Shown here piece by piece: positions 42,768 to 53,957 of a stretch of 64,000 nt of DNA; within the stretch, counting starts at the first letter, position 1, and each line of letters opens with the position of its first letter. Made by a program: the position numbers and the translations under genes. The notes beneath the pieces are model-generated. The model did no database searches. It was not told where the DNA came from and saw nothing but the letters and a program-made list of their open reading frames with translations. Source of the DNA: Camillea tinctor (lineage: Eukaryota; Ascomycota; Sordariomycetes; Xylariales; Xylariaceae); the NCBI GenBank assembly GCA_022578605.1, contig MU394072.1, forward strand, positions 496,001-560,000, written 5' to 3'.

Positions 42768-44586
42768 CATACGTCTGATTCATCCCAAACTATAAAACAT
42801 TCCGCTTAGGCCCTCTAGTTGTAATAGATGTGGGAGAGATGGGCTGGCTGCCAAGATAATCCAGGCATCGTGCTCCATCAGATTCAAGGGAGAATTTCCT
42901 TTTTCAGGATATGATATACTAAGCATATAGTATACCTAGGACAAAGTTACTGCGTCGATAAATTGGAACTAGGACCCCGGAGGCTAAGGCCACCGAGCAA
43001 GGCTCCTCTAGCATGCAAAGACTGTACCCTATGATGACCGAGATCCGTTCACCTGACGGGGTTAGCAAGCCCGTTCGGCCACTAGATGTGCGAGCTAGAC
43101 GATAAATAAGCATCATTGAAGACGCCACGACAAAAGCCTCTTTGTAGTATTCTGAGTCATCACTCCATACCTACCTATACTCGCCCTTTGATATACACCG
43201 ACCATTTGTCACAACCTCCTTGAAGTCTATCCGTCATGGAACGATCTAATCAGATCCGTTTCAGCTCCGAAGGCTTAGTTGAATACCATCTTCGAGATCC
43301 ATCCAGTCCTTAATTACCAATGTATCCACTAACTTAAGTTTTCTTTTTGAACTACTTGTAATGCATATGCTCTTTCAAGGTCTTCTTCTCTTCGAGTTTC
43401 TCATCCAATTCTGTTTCATTTCAAGCTTCAATGATCCCATCTAGGAGGTTTGCTAGTATGTGCTTATAGCTAGCTTCTAACGATTACCGGGTTTTCATTC
43501 GGATGAATACTAGAGATATATATTAGTATGTGTATCGGTAAAATAGTAATCTTATTAGTCGTTGCAGGGGGTCTTTTGTCATTTGCCTCGGGAGTTAAGC
43601 GATTCCAATATCCAGCCGTAAAATCCGAAAAGAGCCCAAGATAATACCCTAAATCCGCAAAAAGGCACTATTGGAATCTCCGCGTCGTTAGCTTATCGGC
43701 GGTGTCTCGATACATATACCTTTCTAATCTCCGTCTCATCCAGAAACTTGGTCCTCTTCTTTTTTAAACGATAATTTCTCTTAGTAATCCACCATCTAAG
43801 TCTCGGGCATTCAACAACCACTAAGAGTCAAGACCTACGTACTTTTATAAGCCGCATCTACTCCTTGGCTAGTTAGTCGCATGCTAAATACTGAGTCTTC
43901 CCTTCAAGTGTGTTATATTATCGAGTCATTTCCCCATTTTTCTTCATCTTTAGGATCCAAACCAAATTAAGCATCGTTACCGGCGATACACAAGGTCTAC
44001 CACGGAAGCTTTATAGAGTCAACAAGTTTTATAGTAAGGATCGGCAACATGTCTGAAAAACAAACTGAACAACAATTAAGACGTCAAGATAGTACAATGG
44101 GTATTTTCTCAGACGGATGTTCTCCAGACATATGTGCCCAGTCGTGCTACCTCCACATGTTACAATTGCAATATGCAAAGGACCAATTCTCTATCAGCTT
44201 CTGTAAATACATCTTTAATTTCTTGAGTTTCAATGAAACACATCTCCACGAAGTGATGCTTGCTATATCGATAGCTGAGATTGTCGAACTTCCCAACGCG
44301 AAGCTATCGTGCTTTTATAGTATTTTCGATACTTCCTACAATAGCATTAGTTATACATGACTTCAAATGTTGCCTATGTATTATTGATAGACCAACTAAA
44401 TATAAACCATCTACGTTATATTGAAAGTCTACATGGGACATTAACATTAGGAAAAATAGACCCAATTGCCCGTGGAAAGAAGACTCGAGTGAGCTCTCCC
44501 GTGGTATGCCGCCAAAGTGGTTGGCAGCAAAATCTGTGACAAATGTGTCAAGACCGATTCCTCTTTAATTTGTCCATCCTTGTCTA

Positions 44587-45144
44587 TTGGAAAGCTTCGT
44601 GTCGATTCCGATTTCAACATGTAATGCAACTACGGAGGCCGTAATACGCACTCTTCGCGCGCAGCGAGGCTTTGCAATTGAGGGCGAGGGCGTGGTGGGC
44701 ATGGAGGAGTTACGCCGTACTGACTGTACTGGGCTGATAGAGATGGGCTTGGAAATGATGGGGAATGTTGGATTTTCGCAGCCCCGGAGCTTGAGGGATG
44801 TGATGCATCAGCCTGGTGCTAGATCTAAGTTCGCCATCAACATGTTACACTGGAGTATGCGACCAGTGAAACATCGAGATGTCCTGCTTGGGATGGCCTG
44901 GGCTTTCGTGGACCTACATGAGAGCTTAGTTGCAGATGGCTGCGGAGTTTTGTCAGAGCAGAGATTGCCCAGTGCTTCGTGTAGATCGTCGTGTACATTC
45001 CATGGGTTAGGTTTAGAATCTCGCAAACATGCTAAATTGGCCCTTGCTTCTATTGCCATCGCTTTGTCATGGACAAATCCACCAGCCGTGTTTGCCCCTG
45101 ACGTTCTCTGTTGGAACAGACCTCAAGATCTCATTGGTGCGTAG
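44587..45144 (+). other. Orphan 185-codon open frame, unknown
   Basis: ATG-initiated frame with mixed composition (for example SMRPVKHRDVLLGMAWAFVDLHESL), no membrane spans, no family recognised. The flanking sequence is AT-rich and stop-rich. It may be one exon, a lineage-specific gene or chance. Confidence 0.2.
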
Positions 45145-45509
45145 GTTAAGCCTCAACTGTTGCTCCAGTTGTACAACAGAACCCGCCGAGTTAGCACCGG
45201 GCACTAGAAGAACATCAATGTGGTAGCCATAGTTTGCTCAAGGAGAGTCGAGACTTCTGCTCTTTGCCACACCGAAAAGATTTGTAGCACACATACAAAG
45301 AATCCTTAGTTTCTGGACGTAATGAATTCCTTGATGCTAGTTCTAGCTTTTTCTGCTGACAAGAGCTTATTATCATTAAAAAATGTTGACCGAGTTTGTG
45401 CAATACCATCCAACTATATTTACTATTGTGTTAGCCCTTCAACAACCGATTAATTGGTCTTCATCATAACACTTCTTCTGGTATTCTTGTGCTCAAGTCG
45501 GTTAACACA

Positions 45510-47212
45510 ATGACAACTTTGCAAGAGCCCACATCTGCGTTCGTTGATGAAAAGGATGCCCGCTTAGGCTATGAGGCTGGACAACCGCCCGAAACTACAT
45601 CGACAAAATATCCCCCTCAGGATACAGGCCTCAAGGCTTGGTTGTTCCTTTTTGGGGCATCCATCGTAGAAATTACCGCATGGGGTTCGAGAAATATCAA
45701 TCACACCAGGCCGATCAATGTACTGACAGGATGAATACAGGCTTCCCCTATTGCTACGGTGTTTTTAGGGAATACTTCATTACTCATGAGCCTTTCAAAG
45801 GTGACAATGTAGTGTCTACTGGTGGTGTTCTAGCTAATGTTCGTTGTCCCCTCTCCTCCCCTCTCTATATTGATATTCACATCATGCTGACTCGAGCCTC
45901 TCCTGATCCCAGGGGGTGCTTCAAATATCTCTCCCCTTTATTATCTATGCCCTAAATAGGTTTCCACATCAACGCAAAAACGCCATGTGGCTTGGGTGTT
46001 TAATCTGCACCGTAAGTCCCATTGGTGCCGCTTTTACACAAACAGTAGGTCAATCCCACTTCTATCATGTTGCAATGGATTCTAATGCAGACAGGCTGGA
46101 GCGTTGGTGGTATGTCTCGGACCTCTCTACGGCCTTGGAGCCGGTCTTCTCTTCGCGCCATCTATGCATTTTATGGGAGACTGGTTCGTGAAACGTAAAA
46201 GTTTCGCCTACGGCATCATGTAAGAATGGCCTATGAGCTCGACCGTTCTTGTATTGTCTGACGAGGATCTAGATGTGGCGCCGGAGCCGCTGCCGGGGCC
46301 GGTCTTCCACCAGTATACACGGTATGCCTTAATAAGTATGGATACAAAGCTACCCTCATCGGATGGGGCCTAGTCACCTTTGTCGTCACTACTGTAGGGC
46401 TTCTCTTTGTGCACTCTCGAACACCGCCAGAGAAGGCACCTAAGCCGACCCGTCACGACTTTGATTTCCTCCGCAAGCCCTTATTCCTGATATTCCTCGC
46501 AGCGACAGTTGTCCAGGCCCTAGCGCATTATGGACCTAGCGTCTACCTGCCATCTATTGGAGCCGACTTTGGCCTGACGAGCGCACAGGGGGCTCTGTTG
46601 GTCAGCTTGCTGAACCTAGCCCAAGCTATCGGACAACCCCTACAGGGGATGCTTGCGTAAGTCTAAACCTGTCGCTCTCCGAATATGTTCTGCTAACGAA
46701 AGCATATAAGTGACACTCGAGCATCATTCTATGTCCCGTTTGTTCTGAGCACTATAGGTGGTGGTGTGGAAAGCTTGCTTATTTGGCCATTTGCGCGTAA
46801 TCTTTGGTCCCTTGTGGTTTACTCGCTTGCCTTTGGTGCAACAGCCGGCGGTTTTGCAGTACTTCGGCCTCGGTTCGCCGCGGCGGTAATCGGGGAAGAC
46901 GCAACAGATACAGCAGAGACACCTTCGGAGAATGATGTCCAACCTAACGAACTCAAACAAACTGATCAGAAGAATAAGTCAATGCTCATATTCGGGATAT
47001 TCACGGCGGCTCGTGGGATTGCTATCCTCTCGTCCGGCTTCGTGACAGTGGCACTCGTCCATGAAGAATCGACCGATCTAAGCGGCTACGGGCTTGGGAC
47101 GAGATGGCGAAGCCTGATGCTATACACTGGCATCACCATGACTGCTGCATCATTCGGGGCACTGGCTAGATTTGTGCGTCATGACCTGAAGATCGGGGCC
47201 AAGCATACTTGA
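45510..47212 (+). CDS. MFS monocarboxylate-permease-like transporter
   Basis: Fungal MCT/MCH-family transporter, probably for carboxylates or other small organics across the plasma membrane; substrate unknown. Six exons, all phase-consistent: 45510-45684, 45741-45838, 45913-46044, 46095-46219, 46273-46656 and 46711-47212, giving 471 residues. The first span includes LKAWLFLFGASIVEITAWGFPYCYGVFREYF, the family start. Later parts are GVLQISLPFIIYAL, GLGAGLLFAPSMHFMGDWFVKRKSFAYGI, a central hydrophilic loop (SRTPPEKAPKPTRHDFDFL) and the second half with YGPSVYLPSIGADFGL. The tail is short (VRHDLKIGAKHT). The exon 2 donor is the weak GTTCGT. Because the exons were joined by hand, single junctions may shift by a few bases. 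Family call good. Confidence 0.85.
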
Positions 47213-47795
47213 GTCCCTCATCCAGCTCCTTGGATCCCTGAGCTTATGCACTTATGGATCTTATTTATCAATATAGCAAAGGCAAGCGGTCGCCTGCAGG
47301 AACCACGTATGTGTCTGGATTGGTGGTTGAAGTCACACACCCCTTTCAGCTATGATACAGAGTACTAGGACACTCAAAGACTCTTCGTTTGCCAACATAG
47401 GTACGTGTATCAACAAGTTGACTACCTAGGTACTTAAAAATTATTAAATGAATACCTAGTCAAACAGTTATTCTGATTATCATCGTAATCTTCGGTTCTT
47501 TTGACAACCATCAGAAGCATGCTTCAATGGCAATTAACTATTGTAGAGATGGCTGTTTAATAATATATCGGAGGGCAGGTCACTTGAATACGAAAGCATG
47601 CCAAGTTTTCTTTCTTCTTTTTTCTCCGGTATTGAGCTGCTGTATGTATCAATGAGTAGATCCGGCTATGCATTCGAGATATCCAATCCCGTTTAAAACC
47701 TTCATCCTCTCCACCTCACTCAACTTCCTACTGCATTGAATATAGCAATACCTACCACCACCAATTAAACACCAACAGACAAAGAGCCACGATGC
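47213..47795. other. Spacer, no gene seen
   Basis: 3' flanks of the permease and of the decayed thioredoxin gene. It contains TACCTAGGTA at 47423-47432. AT-rich. Confidence 0.55.
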
Positions 47796-48175
47796 TCAGG
47801 CTGCAGCCTCTTGCCGCTTCTTGGCCAGCCCTGCCACTTGCCGGCGGCAGCGGCGAGGCTCTGCGGGTCCGTGCCCTAGATCATCTTCTGGCCGTTGACA
47901 GCGACCTGCTTGCCGTCCTTGAAGAAGAGGAAGGTCGGCATGGCCGTGACACGGTGGGTCCTAGCGACGTCCTGGACATGGTTGACGTTGACCTTAGCGA
48001 AGGCCAGGACGCTCGGGACCGCATGCTGGGCAGCCAGCGACTGGAAGTGCGGCGCGATGGCCCGGCACGGCGGACACCGGTCGGCGAAGAAGTTAACGGT
48101 GACGTAGGTTATTAATTTGAATAGCGAGTCCAGCTCGGCGAATAAGGTGATGTAGTGGATTTTATCTTCGCTCAT
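47796..48175 (-). pseudogene. Thioredoxin-like gene with premature stop and frameshift
   Basis: Reads as a thioredoxin fold from the ATG at 48175 (another in-frame ATG at 48202): FFADRCPPCRAIAPHF, a cis-Pro MPTFLFFKDG strand and VAVNGQKMI. The frame then hits TAG (47878-47876). Beyond it the family-like end resumes: GTDPQSLAAAAGK in the same frame, then a one-base loss between 47837 and 47836, then LAKKRQEAAA with a stop at 47798-47796. The TAG would be CAG (Gln) after one C-to-T change. The active site is unusual: RCPPC instead of WCGPC or WCPPC. As it stands, translation gives about 99 residues lacking the last helix. This could be a pseudogene, a truncated working protein, or two sequencing errors. 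The domain call is firm; the pseudogene status is inferred. Confidence 0.6.
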
Positions 48176-48202
48176 CTTTTCTGTACTTTTTCTAATTTGC
48201 AT

Positions 48203-50829
48203 ATTTTCATTTTCTTAATATTTTTCACGTATAACAGCTATAAGTAAATAACTATGCCGCCATATTGATATAACAGAGTAAATCTTCCAGCTCTAGCCTT
48301 AAACCGGGCAATTTTCTGTCTAAGTTCTATAACATCCTTGATATAATATTTCTAACAAAGCGAGCCTTCCAAGGGTTCGATCGTGGGAATAGGCTATGCG
48401 CCGCAACCGGAGAGAGCGCGACGTGGCCAAGAGTTTGCTGTTCGGACAGCGAACACCGGGGTAGCAGATCCCAAAGGGCCTAGTCCCAGCGAATATGGCA
48501 GTAATAACAGCAGTTTTGTATGGTCTTATCTACCTTCAAAGCACAGAATATTCGTTGGGAAACGACATAAAGCGTAAAATACTAATAAACAGAATAATTA
48601 AGGGCTATTCTTAGGCAGAATGTATATATAAATACCTAGGTCCATATTTTTCATATGGACTGACCTCCTTAACTAGTAAACCAGCGGTATTGATTTGCCT
48701 TTATTAGATAGACTGACATCAGGCACCTAACCATGATTGGGTTACCTATATGTTTATGTTATATTCATTATTAGAATCAGTTAAGCTTTCAAAATAGTAT
48801 ACAGAGTGTATGCCCATAACCCATCGTTATATAATTGACACCTTGATCGGTACTATGGTTGTAGTAAATATCAAATCTTTCTTTTTTCTTTCCTCTGACT
48901 GTTGGGAACAATGCGCTATAGTCGATGGTTCCTACGGCATTAATAGACTATGATTAGCACCCTCCCCTATTTAGGACCTCACCCATTTTAGACTGCCAGC
49001 TCATAAAATAATTGACATTAATGCTTCTTGCTTTAGCACCGCCTCTCACCTACCTATCTAATCCACCCATGGTGCATTTTAGATCGCGGGTTGGTTATGG
49101 ATGAAGTTAGGTGTGACTCTTAGCCACTGTCCAGGGACGATGGCTCAAAACCAAAAGAAAAGAAAGTTCTAGCCCTGTCTTTATCTTTTTTCTTTTTTTT
49201 ATTCCCTCCCTTTTTTTCAGCCTGCAGCCTAAAAGTTCCCAGGTACTAAGTTCAATATAGTCTAGATCTTCGTATTCCTCACTAGGGGGAGATTTAAGTG
49301 TCCTTCAACATATGAAATGCAATGCCGCGTGATAACAGTCTCGTAGTACTAATAGTGGCAAAATAACAGACACTATGGACAATCACGTAGAGCGGAACAT
49401 GCTTAGCACTTACAGGTTTCGACTGCGCTCGAATCTTTGACTTTCGGCCCCTAACGTCCCGAACCGGAATGAATCCCCTCCGCCTTTCTAAACCTGTATG
49501 CCTTATAGGTTAGATGCCTTAGATCGGCGGTCTCGAGATGGATATATCTGCCTACACGGAAACCGACACCCTTCTGATAAAATTTTGTGAGTTGTCCTTA
49601 GCGGCGGATTGAGGTTAAGATTGGCTTCTTACACCTTTCCCATTTCTCTCCAGCTTTGGCTCTATTCTACGCTACTAGACAGCTAGCTTCTCCTATGTAT
49701 TTTTTGGGCCGATATGATTGGCGACAACCGCGGTCACTATAGTGAAAGAGGAAGGTTTCCCGCAGGGGTCTTCTTCAGCTTGTGGGTCTCTTTGTATACT
49801 AAATCTCGGGCCACAGGATAAGCGAAGGGATGGCCAGCTCACACCGCGGCTGAAATTCTCCAAATGACTGTCGATTATTTCCTCAAATCTCCTCGGATTT
49901 CATACGTATATAAAGGCCTCTTCGGTGAGCGTAAACTTGTTAGTGTTCTGTGTTGTTATACGCTGCTGCAAAGATTAGATGTGTGTAGATACATATCTCG
50001 AATACATGCACTTCTTGTTAGAGAGAACAAGCCTTCACACCTGCCCTGTCTCTCAGGGCTAGACCATGTAATATAACATATATTATACATATCATGACCA
50101 GGGAAATTTTAACTCTAAAGGGTGGGCTCATTGGTAGCTAGATGGGTACATGCCAAGGGTCCAGTGCGGCTGAACCACAACGCTAGCGACTGTTTACAAC
50201 AGGGTGTGTGAGTGTTTTCTACCCTTCCCCCTTGATACGGACCTTAAGTATACAAAATAATATTAATTGCGTATCGAATCAACAAAGAATTATGGTGCTA
50301 GTATTGGTAATTGAAACGAAACTCATTATTGCTTATCGTCCTACTAGATAGAACAGCTCTATAGGCATCCAACGAGCAAGACGAAAGATGTGCAGTCGGT
50401 GCCTTGCATGAATGTTCTTTTGCGGCACGGGTGAATCATAGTAACTTTGTCATACGGGCTGACACTACCCTGGCTTGCCAAGATGTTCAATTAGACTTAG
50501 GGGTTAAAGCAATTATTCGGATTGGTTTCTTTGACTTTACTTGCAGATGCAGCTAGCCAGTCTCGAGACTAAGTCGCGTCTTTAGCCTCAAGCCCATCAA
50601 AAGTTCATGGCGGTGCTTTATTCTATCCTGTCAGTATCCCGCCACGCGAGAAATTTGGCAGGCTCCCACCGGAGATGATAAAGGGGCGGACTCCCTCATC
50701 CAGCGGTTCCAGTGTTGAGTGGATTTCCAAGGACTTCCAAGGACGGCTACAACTTTGAGCTCTCGTTTAAACACCCTCATCTCAAGTTTATCACCGTCCA
50801 AGCACCACCAAACACTCCTTCAAAGCATA
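48203..50829. other. Intergenic region, 2.6 kb, no gene seen
   Basis: AT-rich with short frames only. An ACCTAGGT palindrome (48634-48641) sits next to an 8-bp stem hairpin GTCCATAT/ATATGGAC (48640-48660). It also includes the promoter of the Cys-rich surface protein gene. Confidence 0.55.
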
Positions 50830-51591
50830 ATGCGTTCCCAAGCACTCCTCCTGCTAGTCCCGGTCGTCTTGGCCACGACGCCGAGAATACGCCCAGCCGT
50901 ATCCAAAGGCTTCAGCGGCCAAAGCAAGCTCGTCAACACGCTAGCTTTCAGTTCCTGTGAGGACGGGTACACAATCTGCGAGGATGCCTGCATGCCGGAG
51001 GATGCCGTCTGTTGCGGTGACGGCACTGATGAGTACTGCTATGAGGGATATTATTGCATTCCCAACGCATGTTGCCCCGAGGGTGAGATATGCGATGGCA
51101 GCGGCGTGGGTGATGCCGAGTGTGGCATAGGCGAGACAGAGTGTGGCGACTCATGCATGCCTCTTGACGGTACTTGCTGTTCCGACGGTCTGCACTACTG
51201 CCCGGACTTTGGCACCTGCACGGACGATGGGTACTGCTGTGACCTCGGTGACGACTGCGATAGTAGCAGCGGTGGCGGCATCTTCTCATCGGACCTACCC
51301 ACCTCAGCAAGCTTCACCTTCACCACGCACCAGACGACTTCCGCTACGGCCGCGGCAACAACGACCTTCTCTGACGGTGATGAAGAGACCACTACAAGAA
51401 CAACGTCGTCGACGTCGACGAGATCCTCTACCACTAGCACCAGCACCAGAACCACGGCTACTTCCACTGCTACCGAAGAGACAGCCATCGCGACTCCCAC
51501 AAACCCTATCCTCCAACAAGCCGGTGGTCACTTCGTCGCTGATGGCAAGCTAGCCGCTGGCATAGCCGTCGTCGCGGCGATGCTCCTCTAG
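50830..51591 (+). CDS. Cys-rich, Ser/Thr-rich GPI-anchored-type cell-surface protein
   Basis: Single exon, 253 residues from the ATG at 50830. In-frame codons upstream lack an ATG, and this start opens a clean signal peptide (MRSQALLLLVPVVLATT). The middle (about 40-160) holds many Cys in repeated CxxxCMPxD..CC and YCxxGxYCxxxxCC patterns, like granulin or chitin-binding-style disulphide modules. A Ser/Thr stalk (about 170-225, TTRTTSSTSTRSSTTSTSTRT) is a likely O-glycosylated spacer. The C-terminus is hydrophobic (GKLAAGIAVVAAMLL) after a small-residue stretch, as expected for a GPI-attachment signal. The role is probably in the cell wall or host-surface contact; this is an inference. The exact disulphide family is not recognised. 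Confidence 0.8.
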   Translation: MRSQALLLLVPVVLATTPRIRPAVSKGFSGQSKLVNTLAFSSCEDGYTICEDACMPEDAVCCGDGTDEYCYEGYYCIPNACCPEGEICDGSGVGDAECGIGETECGDSCMPLDGTCCSDGLHYCPDFGTCTDDGYCCDLGDDCDSSSGGGIFSSDLPTSASFTFTTHQTTSATAAATTTFSDGDEETTTRTTSSTSTRSSTTSTSTRTTATSTATEETAIATPTNPILQQAGGHFVADGKLAAGIAVVAAMLL

Positions 51592-52564
51592 GTCGATCAC
51601 TTTCGCCTAGCTTAGTCCCTTTTCGTGATGTTTAGTATACTGCGGATGGAATATAGTGGACGCGCAACACTGTCCTCTAAATTTGGATACGATGTTTATG
51701 GGAGAAAATACTTTTTGAAGTCGATGTGCTTGGATTATGAGAGTATTATGGTGTGAATAATGTTAGCTTCCTATACCCCCAACATAAAAGATACAACATA
51801 TATATGCGGTTGTATTAGTATAATATAACCTATATTGGTTAAGAGTCTTAGCGCATTGTGTCCTGACAAGCTTGTGATTTGTAAATAATTAGCCTTAAAT
51901 TTTAGTACGTTTAATTTGAAACACGACAGACTTGGAGACCAATTGTAGGTTTTGGTTGTTGCTTAGGTAAATGAACATAAATGCATCTGCAGTGTACATC
52001 GGCGATGATCGCAAGTGTTGTGTTTCAAGAGGAAGAAGGGAAAACCCCGAAACCGGGCCTCCAAATCATTAAATAAGGTTATTGTATAGCGCGGGGGAAG
52101 CTTAGCAGATCAGCAGATCCATGCAGGCTAGTGGAGCTCTGCTTTCAGGTAGGTGCAATAATACTCCATTACTTCTGAGTACATCCTGACGTCACGATGC
52201 GGTTACACACATCTCTCTATGAGAAACGCTCACAATGACACAAGCAAAACGAAACATAAAAGAACTCCTCACGCCAATTGAGTCTTTACCTTTAATTTTC
52301 ACTTTTAAAAAATAGGAAGAAAAGAAAAAGAAAAAACCTAGACCTGCTACAAATTACAAAATTGCCAACAAGCAACATCATTCGAAAGTCTTGTTACTCT
52401 TCATAACCATTCTTCTATAATATCATATACACAGGACATCAACACCAATCGTCTAAATCTACCAGACCCAACCTACCTCGACATACACCCTTCTGCACCA
52501 CAAAAAAAAACTAGGAGTACAGAACACACGTAAACATACACCAACAAGAACTCCAAAAAAAATA
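51592..52564. other. Spacer, no gene seen
   Basis: 3' flank of the surface-protein gene and promoter of the mitochondrial small protein gene. An A-rich run lies directly at its start codon (52551-52564). AT-rich. Confidence 0.55.
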
Positions 52565-52981
52565 ATGGCCTCCCTCCGCCGCAGCACCCTCCACCTCCTG
52601 CGTCCCACGCCCCTCACCCGGCGCCTCCACCTCTCCACCCCCCTCTCCCGGCCGCCCTACAAAGACGCCATGGACCGGACCTCGCTGCAGCCCAAAGCGC
52701 AGGAGAACACGCAGAGCAGCACCGACGACGCAGCAGCGACCGTCAGCGAGGAAGCCGCGTTCGACCCGCACAAGACGTCTCCCGAAGCGGAGCGCGCGGC
52801 GGCGGGCGAAGCGGCAGGTCGCAAGGGCGAGACCAACCCGCTGGAGACGAGCGGCGCGGATCGGGAGACGGCGGAGGCGGGTAGGGGCGCGGGGAATGGG
52901 GGCCAGGAGAAGGGGAGGGTGAAGGGGAAGGAGAAGAGTAGTGGGCAGGGGAGGGGGCCGAAGGGGGGGAGGGTTGGGTGA
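52565..52981 (+). CDS. Small mitochondrial protein of unknown function
   Basis: Single exon, 138 residues. The first 30 residues are rich in Arg, Leu, Ser and Thr with no acidic residue (MASLRRSTLHLLRPTPLTRRLHLST), typical of a matrix-targeting presequence. The rest is hydrophilic and probably disordered. It includes the stretch KDAMDRTSLQPKAQENTQSS and AFDPHKTSPEAER, a pattern I associate with small conserved fungal mitochondrial proteins. The tail is Gly/Lys-rich. No membrane span or enzyme motif. The ATG follows an A-rich leader. It is convergent with the RING gene 300 bases away. The function is not known to me. Confidence 0.7.
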   Translation: MASLRRSTLHLLRPTPLTRRLHLSTPLSRPPYKDAMDRTSLQPKAQENTQSSTDDAAATVSEEAAFDPHKTSPEAERAAAGEAAGRKGETNPLETSGADRETAEAGRGAGNGGQEKGRVKGKEKSSGQGRGPKGGRVG

Positions 52982-53280
52982 GTGAGTGGATGATGGGGCA
53001 AAGGCTGGAATTGTGTTTAGTATAGATGGGGGGAGAGGGATTCGGTGGAGATTGTATTGTACGGTTTGCGATTTCGGTAAGGAGGAGGGAGTGCAGGGCA
53101 AAGAGTTGTCATTTTGCCAGTTCTTGCGGCATGGAGTGTGTTCATGCGAACACCATGCGCCGGGGGAAACAGCAGAAAGAAATTCAATAATTCAGACCTC
53201 ATTTCTACCGGGCATCACCTCACGGCCTCAAAAACCATTGCATTATTCCATTTTTTTTTCTCTTTCTGTCTATAAAAACC

Positions 53281-53957
53281 CTAGCCGTAAAGCCCATCCA
53301 CGTCATCTTCCTCCTCCTCCTCATCCTCCTGCTTCGGCACTTCAATGACCTTCTTCTCCGCCAAATTCTTCCGGCACATGGGACACGTGCCCTTGCTCCT
53401 TAGCCAGGGCCCCACGCACTCGAGATCGAAGCGGTGCTGCCCGTGGCACGGCAGCTCCACCACGAGGCAGTACTCGTCGTCGAGGTAGCGCTCCGCGCAG
53501 ATGGGACACGCCTCGTCGTCCTTGAGCGCCTTGCGCGCCACGCGGTCCAGCCCGTCGAGATACTCCTGGCTCACGCCCGGCACGTGGTCCGGCGGCGCCG
53601 CGATGTCGGCTTGGATCTCGGTCATCAGCCCCTGCAGGAGGGTCCGGTTCTCGCCCGTCGGCGCGTCGAGGGCTAGCGTCGCGAACTGGTCGTGCACGAG
53701 CCGGTATAGGGCTGACATGTCGGGGGGCGTGGGACCGAGGTGCGCCGCGGCGGAGGAGGAGTCGCGCGATATCTGGTGCAGGTGCGAGTCGAAACTAGAC
53801 ATGTCGGGGCGGCGGCGGTGCTGGCGGGATTGCGCCTTGATGTTGTGCTCGACTAGACGGGGTAACAAAGCAAAAGGCTTGAGTGAGTATAGAAACTAGA
53901 CGCTGGGAAGCGAGGGGTAGGTATCTCAGCCTTACCTTCATAGGGATTGCTAGCCAT
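53281..53957 (-). CDS. RING-type E3 ubiquitin ligase
   Basis: Probable ubiquitin ligase. Exons 53957-53936 (only MASNPYE plus one base) and 53852-53281 (83-nt intron, GTAAGG donor, CGTCTAG acceptor) give 197 residues. The join reads MASNPYEVEHNIKAQSRQHRRRP. The RING spans about 123-167: C123-x2-C126, C143, H147, D150, C153, C164-x2-C167, with the usual Trp before the last pair (GPWL). The position normally held by the second His is Asp (HRFDLEC), so this is a C3HDC3-like variant; C143-H-G-Q-H also has an extra residue compared with C-x-H. The tail is acidic (QEDEEEEEDDVDG). No membrane span. Substrate unknown. Confidence 0.82.

Larger units (their letters stand above)
42419..45509. other. Divergent 3.1-kb region between two transporters, no confident gene
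   Basis: It contains the inverted repeat at 42648-42677 and the CCGAGTCCGA pair at 42735-42767, both on the DHA2 promoter side. It is AT-rich from 43200 to 44600. Plus-strand frames at 44049-44360 (103 codons) and 44587-45144 (185 codons) begin with ATG but match nothing I know. The second has normal-looking composition and could be an exon of an unrecognised gene or a gene relic. Confidence 0.4.

Noticed and set aside
40673..47212. Secondary-metabolite gene cluster around the two transporters
   Set aside because: No synthase, P450, methyltransferase or cluster regulator among the neighbours.
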